Origin: Riptortus pedestris
Taxonomy: Eukaryota; Arthropoda; Insecta; Hemiptera; Alydidae
Reading direction: 5' to 3'
Assembly: GCA_019009955.1 (NCBI GenBank)
Contig: JADPXZ010000007.1
Location: 4,582,501 to 4,646,500, forward strand
DNA length: 64,000 bases
Positions 58,211 to 64,000 of this stretch are shown here, piece by piece (position 1 is the first letter of the stretch; each line of letters opens with the position of its first letter). The notes beneath the pieces were generated by a model, which searched no databases, was not told the origin of the DNA, and saw only the letters and a program-made list of their open reading frames with translations. The translations under genes and the position numbers were made by a program.

Positions 58211-58929
58211 TATAAACTACGCTCTCGTTTCTTTCTCAGTTCGGTTATTTGCCGGTCGCTGGGCAGGGTGTGACGTTCTGCCGTGGTGCCTGTTTTCATT
58301 CCCTCCAGACCGCGATTGCCCTGCTCTCCAGGCTGTATTTCGAGGGGGGGGAGGGGGGGTCGGCTTGGACCGACCGTTTGGCTCAAGCCCTCTATTGCCG
58401 TCTCGACGTACGTAATCAGCTCCTCTACAGGCAGTCGGGGTGGGGTAACCGCGAAGTTCAATCCCTTCCTCAGAACGTCCATGGCATCTTCTGACAGGTG
58501 GTGCTTGGATAAGTTCATGACCAGCTTGCTGTTATACAAATGGTGGCCCTGTAAAGGGCCGTTGGATATGGTCCCAATATTGGGATGGTGGCCCTGTAAA
58601 GGGCTGAGAAAGCATTGGTCCTGAGAAGGGCCGTTAGAATTCCCCTGGGAGACAGGGTTGCCCTAAGAAGGGCGGGTGAGAAAGCCTTGCTGGTCCTGAC
58701 AAGGGCCGTTTTGAAGCCGCCGAGAGGGGTTGCTCCAAATCTGCGCTGCGTTCCGTTTTTCCGGTGGCTCATCAGTGCCCTCGTTAAGAGAGTTCACCTC
58801 TTCACTCTGCCGCGGTTCAGGGGTCCACGTCGGTCTCAGTCTCTTCCTGGAACAATTTGGTAGGCGCTGCTCTCCTTTGATCTCCATCATGTCCTTGGGT
58901 CTTCTTTGATCCGCCTGGGCGCCGCCCAT
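58210..58929 (-). pseudogene. Penelope-like ORF2 start: linker with NGP-Q repeats and pre-RT region, one in-frame stop
   Basis: A single frame runs from 58929 to 58210 and is broken only by TAG at 58663-58665. After the stop come NGPSQDQ, SPLQGHH and NGPLQGHH repeats and then NLSKHHLSEDAMDVLRKGLN and FAVTPPRLPVEELITYVETA, the family segment just before the RT (NLS...LS..E...L.KGL.F.PTP). The stop sits where sister repeats have CAG (Gln), so a C-to-T change would explain it. At DNA level the repeats are small hairpins (GGCCCTGTAAAGGGCC). Confidence 0.8.
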
Positions 58930-59098
58930 AGGGCAGCCGCCTTATATGAGCCTTTGTCGGCATTCCGCGGACCAATGGGATTGTGGCTCGTTATCAGGTG
59001 TCTATTACGGTCCGTCCCTTCGTGATGGTCCAACGTTCTGCTTTGCGGATTGGCGCAACCAGAGGTGACTCCATTACGGTCCGTCCCGTTACTGTGAC

Positions 59099-59692
59099 TC
59101 ATTTTTTCTCCCGCTTTGTGAGGCTCGGCCTGCTTATAAGTTTTGCGGCCCTTGGATCACCGTTGGTCAATTTTAGCCATTTTTTATCCTTTTTATAGGC
59201 GTTTTTGTGCTTTATTCTTTCCGCCTGCTCACGTGTTATACGATCCACTGTCAACCAGGTGTCTTCATCCAGCTTATTTTTCAATTCATTCACTAGGGCC
59301 TCGCCCTGCTGCCTGAGCTGCCAAAGCCTATGTCTGTAGGCACATATCCGTTCACGTAACATAGCGCCCTCCATCTTATCATAAATCCTTTGTGCCTTTG
59401 CCGTGCCGATGTGTCGCTTGGCTCGTAAAAAAGGCGGTGTCACTAACTGTGCTCTGCATTTAAGTAGAAAGTCCAAGTTGTTAGTAGCTGTAGCCATGCG
59501 GCTCCTTGTCCTTCCTAGTGTTCTTGTTAATGTCTGCGTCCCCTCGCCGTAGAGGGCAGTTATACGTTGTTTCAAACTTCGTCGCTGGGAACTTATTACT
59601 GGTGTCATTTCCGGCATATCTCCAGCGGTGTCTATTCTGTGGTGGCCCACGATATTTCGCCGGAATTCCATCCGGCTTCTTCTGGCGGTCAT
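59099..59692 (-). CDS. Penelope-like element N-terminal protein (197 aa)
   Basis: Intact frame, MTARRSRMEFRRNIVGHHRI to LTKREKK. The middle, LDFLLKCRAQLVTPPFLRAK with a following MLRERICAYRHRL and a coiled charged tail, resembles the N-terminal region of Penelope-like polyproteins that precedes the RT. The start ATG overlaps the TGA of the preceding GIY-YIG frame (ATGA at 59692-59689), and its own TGA overlaps the next ATG (59102). In many family members this part is fused to the RT; here it ends before ORF2, which is in another frame, so it may be a separate ORF or the result of a frameshift. Confidence 0.78.
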   Translation of the reverse strand: MTARRSRMEFRRNIVGHHRIDTAGDMPEMTPVISSQRRSLKQRITALYGEGTQTLTRTLGRTRSRMATATNNLDFLLKCRAQLVTPPFLRAKRHIGTAKAQRIYDKMEGAMLRERICAYRHRLWQLRQQGEALVNELKNKLDEDTWLTVDRITREQAERIKHKNAYKKDKKWLKLTNGDPRAAKLISRPSLTKREKK

Positions 59693-60603
59693 GTTTTTGT
59701 AGTGCTTGTGGCAGCTCTTAATGACGAGTCTGCCGAATCGCGGTCCTTATATACGTTATCTCCACAGGTGGTGGGGGAACCTTCAACCATTGGCTGGATT
59801 TGTTCGCCACGGTGTTGCGGGTCTTCAGTGCGCCTTCTCGGGGTCAGGAGAGGTCTCCAGACTGCGGGCAGGAGAAATCCATCGTCTTTATTGAAGTTCC
59901 GCGGCCGTTTAAAGATCTCAACCGCTTCCCGCACCAGTCTCCTTGTCCTGTGCTCTTCTCTGGACAATACTTTGACTTGGTCAAAGAGCATTTGGCCCCC
60001 GCATGAAGTGCCATGAGTGGCGACGGCCGATGTTTTGGTCCTGCTATATTTGTAGTCGGCCGTGTGCTGCCCAATCCTTGTGGCGACCTTTTTCCCGGTT
60101 TGGCCTACATAAACCGAACCGCACGCACACGGCAATAAGTAGACCCCCTTGTCCTGCAAGTACTGCTTGTCCTTGGCCGTGCCCAACAGTTCAGCCATCC
60201 GGTCCACCGGCTTGTAGGCGACGTCCAGATCGTGTTTCCTGAGCCACCTGCCTATCCTTTCACTTACTCCGCCTACATAGGGTATTGCTACCCTCCTTTT
60301 CAACTCCGTCTCTTCAGCAGGTCTTTGGTTACGTGAGAGGCTGGCCTTAACCTCGTTGATGGTCCTTCTGATCTCCCAGCGTCTGTATCCGTTCAATACC
60401 AATTCATTGGTGAGGAGCTCTAACTCCTTCTTCAGCAATTCTGGGCGGTTACAGAGTCTGAAAGCCCTATGGACCAAGGTTCTTATGACCCCTTTCTTCT
60501 GTCCCGGGTAATGGTGAGAGCTCGCGTGGAGATACCGTCCCGTGGCGGTGGGCTTCCTGTAGACAGTGTGCGCTAGCTCGCCATTGTCCAGTTTTATGAG
60601 GCC
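59689..60603 (-). CDS. Penelope-like RT C-terminus plus GIY-YIG endonuclease, upstream partial copy (intact frame)
   Basis: About 304 residues in one frame. It starts GLIKLDNGELAHTVYRKPTA and continues GRYLHASSHHYPGQKKGVIR, LVHRAF, a thumb region with ELLTNELVLNGYRRWEIR, and YVGGVSERIGRWLRKHDLDV, then the GIY-YIG domain (CGSVYVGQTGKK, REAVEIF, NFNKDDGFLLP) ending STTKT-TGA. It shows what the damaged sister copy should look like. The frame is open further upstream to 60774, but those 57 residues are antisense of the endonuclease region created by the inverted piece, so I exclude them. It lacks the catalytic RT motifs, hence is not functional as an RT. Confidence 0.9.
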   Translation of the reverse strand, partial: GLIKLDNGELAHTVYRKPTATGRYLHASSHHYPGQKKGVIRTLVHRAFRLCNRPELLKKELELLTNELVLNGYRRWEIRRTINEVKASLSRNQRPAEETELKRRVAIPYVGGVSERIGRWLRKHDLDVAYKPVDRMAELLGTAKDKQYLQDKGVYLLPCACGSVYVGQTGKKVATRIGQHTADYKYSRTKTSAVATHGTSCGGQMLFDQVKVLSREEHRTRRLVREAVEIFKRPRNFNKDDGFLLPAVWRPLLTPRRRTEDPQHRGEQIQPMVEGSPTTCGDNVYKDRDSADSSLRAATSTTKT

Positions 60604-60605
60604 GT

Positions 60606-61013
60606 ATTGTCCAGAGAAGAGCACAGGACAAGGAGACTGGTGCGGGAAGCGGTTGAGATCTTTAAACGGCCGCGGAACTTCAATAAAGACGATGGATTTC
60701 TCCTGCCCGCAGTCTGGAGACCTCTCCTGACCCCGAGAAGGCGCACTGAAGACCCGCAACACCGTGGCGAACAAATCCAGCCAATGGTTGAAGGTTCCCC
60801 CACCACCTGTGGAGATAACGTATATAAGGACCGCGATTCGGCAGACTCGTCATTAAGAGCTGCCACAAGCACTACAAAAACATGACCGCCAGAAGAAGCC
60901 GGATGGAATTCCGGCGAAATATCGTGGGCCACCACAGAATAGACACCGCTGGAGATATGCCGGAAATGACACCAGTAATAAGTTCCCAGCGACGAAGTTT
61001 GAAACAACGTATT
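60606..61013 (+). pseudogene. Inverted terminal piece of the Penelope-like element
   Basis: The plus strand encodes the end of the GIY-YIG region again (SREEHRTRRLVREAVEIF to STTKT-TGA at 60885), followed by the pLTR end through AAGTTTGAAACAACGTA. It is the reverse complement of 59564-59969 with almost no differences, so it formed recently. Confidence 0.92.
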
Positions 61014-61245
61014 TAATTTAAAGTCATCCTTTTTTCCCATCCGAACTTTTAATTTTAATTTATTTTTATTTTTGTATTTAATTTTTTTTTTCACAGGTGT
61101 CATAAGAAACGTTCATTAAACATAATCCAATAGAAATAAAAATTATAGAACCAAAATAAAAGGTTTTTAAGGTTGTGGGCTCGAGGAGCCCCCCCCCCCT
61201 TGGTAATCCATGCGACCTGGGAGAGGTCGGTAATACTAGGGTTAA

Positions 61246-61395
61246 TATATGGTTACCAATAGAGTATAAAGATTACAATCAAGACTTACAAAAGAGTATA
61301 TTTAATAGCTGTTGTGACGTACATAAAACAGCTGTCACCGTTGGGCTTTGTACTGCATCAAGGGAACGGAACTTTTATTCATACATGGTTTGGAA

Positions 61396-61397
<2 letters not shown>
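61246..61397. other. Unassigned stretch
   Basis: Between the TTAA element and the CT/TA tract. No exon is recognised. Confidence 0.45.

Positions 61398-61490
<93 letters not shown>
61398..61490. repeat. (CT)n followed by (TA)n
   Basis: About 38 bp of CT and then about 52 bp of TA. The TA tract touches the CTAG end of the next element. Confidence 0.96.
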
Positions 61491-61493
<3 letters not shown>

Positions 61494-62345
61494 TAGCTGA
61501 GATAGCCGGCTTCGCCCGGGAATTCATTTGAGGCTGAATGGTGATGGTATTTTTTAGCAGGCTTTACATTGCACAATATTTTGACATTTACCCGTCCCAG
61601 TGTTTAGGATTGATACCCGTCGTTGCCGTGGATTTGCTAATAATACAATTATTTGTTCAATAATTCTTCGCAGTCTTCGCTATTTTTATATTTCCCGTCT
61701 CTTATACATGTAAATATGGTGCATTTTTATTTCAGGCCTCCCTTATAACCCACCTCCCGTTCGAACCTAAAAATTTTAATATAATTTATAATCATGGAAG
61801 AATTAATACTAATTGACATACCGAGTTTTGTTAAGTTCGGTTCAGCCGTTTGTGCCCAATAAGGTTTTAACGTATAACTCATTTATACTAAGGTATACGA
61901 CAAAAGTGTATATAACAAAAGTTACTCCAAATAACAAAATAAACAACTTTTGTTATGTTTATATTTGCGAAAAAACCAATAGGAAAAGAAATATCGCTAT
62001 TTTTAATTTCAGGCTTCCCTTATAACCCCCACTCCTGCCCATCCATAGAAATGTTGGTATGGCTTATTATAATGAAGGCCTCACTGCTAATACAAATACC
62101 GAGTTATATTTAGTTCGGTTGAGTCTTTTTTGGCAAATAATATTGTTGACTCCCGCTATAATTTTTAGCGTATAACGCATCTAAACTTCGGTATACGACA
62201 AAAGTGTATATAACAAAAGTTACTCTAAATAACAAAATAAACAACTTTTGTTATGTGCATATTTACCGAAAAACCAATAGAAAACGAAATATCGCTATTT
62301 TTAATTTCAGGCCTCCCTTACAACCCCCACTCCTGTTCGTCTCGT
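61491..62345 (-). mobile_element. Helitron-like dispersed repeat, truncated
   Basis: It begins on plus with TACTAGCTGAGATAGCCGGC, has the end block and two internal units, and stops at CACTCCTGTTCGTCTCGTAT, where it is replaced by a ~125-bp repeat unit. Confidence 0.55.
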
Positions 62346-64000
62346 ATCGTAAATATTAACCGAGATATTAGCGTTTTTCTTTTAAATTATTGAAAAATGT
62401 TAGTATCTCAGAAATAATCTATTTATTTTAGTTATTCGTAACAAAAATTCCAAATATCTCCGTTATTATGAGCCTGAGAGTAAAATGTTATAGAACCAAT
62501 CTTGTTGAACTATTGATGCTCTACAATTGTTGTTATATGCACTTTTTCTCTATCGTAAATATTAACCGAGATATTAGCGTTTTTAAAGTGTTGCAAATAT
62601 CTCCGTTATTATGAGCCTGAGAGTAAAATGTTATAGAACCAATCTTGTTGAACTATTGATGCTCTACAATTGTTGTTATATGCCCTTTTTCTCTGTAGTA
62701 AATATTAACCGAGATATTAACGTTTTTCTTTAAAAATAGTATCTCAGACCTAATCTATTTATTTTAGCTATTCGTAACAAAAATTCCAAATATCTCCGTT
62801 ATTATGAGCCTGAGAGTAAAATGTTATAGAACCAATCTTGTTGAACTATTGATGCTCTACAATTGTTGTTATATGCACTTTTTCTCTATCGTAAATATTA
62901 ACCGAGATATTAGCGTTTTTCTTTAAAACCTTTGCATAAGGTATCTCGGGGACCTAATCTATTTATTTTAGCTATTAGCAACAAGAATTCCAAATATCTC
63001 CGTTATTATGAGTCTGAGAGTAAAATGTTATAGAACCAATCTTGTTGAACTATTGATGCTCTACAATTGTTGTTATATGCACTTTTTCTCTATCATTAAT
63101 ATTAACCGAGATATTAACGATCTTCTTTTAAAATGTTAGTATCTCAGACCTAATCTATTTATTTTAGCTATTCGTAACAAAAATTCCAAATATCTCCGTT
63201 ATTATGAGCCTGAGAGTAAAATGTTATAGAACCAATCTTGTTGAACTATTGATGCTCTACAATTGTTGTTATATGCACTTTTTCTCTATCGTAAATATTA
63301 ACCGAGATATTAGCGTTTTTCTTTAAATTACACTAGATTAGCATCTGAGACCCAATCTATTTATTTTAGCTATTCGTAACAAAAATTCCAAATATCTCCG
63401 TTATTATGAGTCTGAGAGTAAAATGTTATAGAACCAATCTTGTTGAACTATTGATGCTCTACAATTGTTGTTATATGCACTTTTTCTCTATCGTAAATAT
63501 TAACCGAGATATTTGCGTTTTTCTTTAAAAGTAGTTTTAACAGCTAGTATCTCAGACCCAAACTTTTTCAGCTATTCATAACAAAAATTCCAAATATCTC
63601 CGTTATTATGAGCCTGAGAGTAAAATGTTATAGAACCAATCTTGTTGAACTATTGATGCTCTACAATTGTTGTTATATGCACTTTTTCTCTATCGCTAAT
63701 ATTAACCGAATATTAGCGTTTTTCTTTAATTAATTGAGTATCCAGACTTAATCTGATTTATTTTAGTTATTCCTACAAAAATTCCAAATATCTCCGTTAT
63801 TATGAGCCTGAGAGTAAAATGTTATAGAACCAATCTTGTTGAACTATTGATGCTCTACAATTGTTGTTATATGATTTTTTTATCGTAAATATACGAGATA
63901 TTAGCGTTTTTCTTTTAAATTAATTGAGTATCTCAGACTTAAACTATTATTTAGCTATTCGTAACAAAATTCCAAATATCTCCGTATTATAGCCTGAGCA
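62345..64000 (-). repeat. ~125-bp inverted-end repeat array, minus orientation, about 9 A-type units to window end
   Basis: Near-consensus units (CCAAATATCTCCGTTATTAT through GTAAATATTAACCGAGATAT) with spacers AGTATCTCAGACCTAATCTA and TTTATTTTAGCTATTCGTAA. The array continues past the window. The last units (63700 on) are more diverged. Confidence 0.95.

Larger units (their letters stand above)
56236..61013 (-). mobile_element. Penelope-like retroelement with tandem partial copy and inverted terminal piece
   Basis: Read on minus from 61013 to 56236: an inverted piece (60606-61013), the 3' part of an upstream copy (60603-59597), then a whole copy (59692-56236). The 56238-57240 region is a direct repeat of 59597-60600 (pseudo-LTRs), and 60606-61013 is the reverse complement of 59564-59969. 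Penelope elements are known for tandem pLTRs and inverted end fragments, and for RT plus GIY-YIG endonuclease in one protein; both domains are present. The RT portion of the whole copy is frame-damaged, so autonomous activity is not expected as read. Confidence 0.93.
55534..61245. mobile_element. piggyBac-like TTAA element (non-autonomous), interrupted by a Penelope-like insertion
   Basis: The left end is TTAACCCTAGAACTACCAAG and the right end, reverse complemented, is TTAACCCTAGTATTACC. TTAA at both borders (55534-55537, 61242-61245) is the target duplication of the piggyBac superfamily, whose elements start CCCTAG or similar. Subterminal GGCTCGAGGAGCC motifs followed by a C-run and TTGGTAAT occur at both ends. 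Without the insertion (56236-61013) the element would be about 930 bp, with no transposase frame: a MITE. Confidence 0.78.

Noticed and set aside
58767..58773. CTGATGA on minus, the core of a hammerhead ribozyme, inside the Penelope-like element
   Set aside because: Hammerheads occur in Penelope elements, but here the following stem and GAAA do not fit and the bases lie in coding sequence. A CCGGATG...CGAAA stretch near 60900-60930 and its copies also lacks essential core bases.
60604..60774. N-terminal extension of the intact Penelope-like frame (MFATVLRVFSAPSR...)
   Set aside because: It is the antisense of the endonuclease region, created by the inverted end piece.
52924..64000. Search for the last RPS7 exons (RTLT... 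to the C-terminus)
   Set aside because: No matching frame was found on plus in the repeats and transposons to the window end. They are presumed to lie beyond 64000.

Overview
This is a window of an animal nuclear genome that is overwhelmingly repeat DNA with a few small exons standing in it. Spliced exons with GT-AG borders, C2H2 zinc fingers, metazoan Elongin C and ribosomal protein eS7, a Penelope-like retroelement and a piggyBac-like TTAA element all say metazoan. The style of the zinc fingers and of the dispersed repeats suggests an arthropod (perhaps an insect), but I cannot fix the taxon from the sequence.

Genes recognised. (1) Minus strand, 1-3.5 kb: exons of an ATAD2-type AAA/bromodomain protein (3322-3507, a probable 28-nt micro-exon at 1817-1844, and 1087-1238); the bromodomain core lies to the left of the window. 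(2) Plus strand, 23848-24044: the terminal exon of a two-finger C2H2 protein. (3) Minus strand, 34.7-43.2 kb: a complete Elongin C gene (ELOC) in three coding exons (43220-43194, 38279-38089, 34834-34693) whose phases join perfectly into a 119-residue protein. (4) Plus strand, 50.2-52.9 kb: two coding exons of ribosomal protein eS7 (RPS7), with the rest beyond the window. No prokaryotic features, rRNA or tRNA genes were seen.

Repeats. A ~125-bp sequence with short inverted ends (tandem period ~195 bp, two subfamilies A and B) occurs in some fifty or more copies in arrays on both strands (1.4, 7.8-11, 16.8-22.3, 37.6, 39.6-45.8, 49.6-50.2, 62.3-64 kb). Other blocks are a ~120-bp minisatellite filling an ATAD2 intron, large GA/CT and C-rich tracts, a ~160-bp AT-rich satellite inside an ~8-kb inverted-repeat structure (11-19.2 kb), a 5.3-kb TTGTTGGGA array (24.3-29.6 kb) and a 2.6-kb AAGATAATTATATCTT minisatellite in ELOC intron 2. 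Mobile elements include several Helitron-like repeats (CTAG ends beside TA microsatellites) and a Penelope-like element with RT and GIY-YIG remnants, tandem and inverted partial copies, nested in a piggyBac-like TTAA element at 55.5-61.2 kb.

Most notable: the ELOC first-exon/promoter segment is present three times in tandem; the Penelope-in-piggyBac nest; sense-strand polypyrimidine blocks just upstream of several 3' splice sites; and insertion-rich patches that look like uncorrected long-read sequence and damage one RPS7 exon and the Penelope RT.
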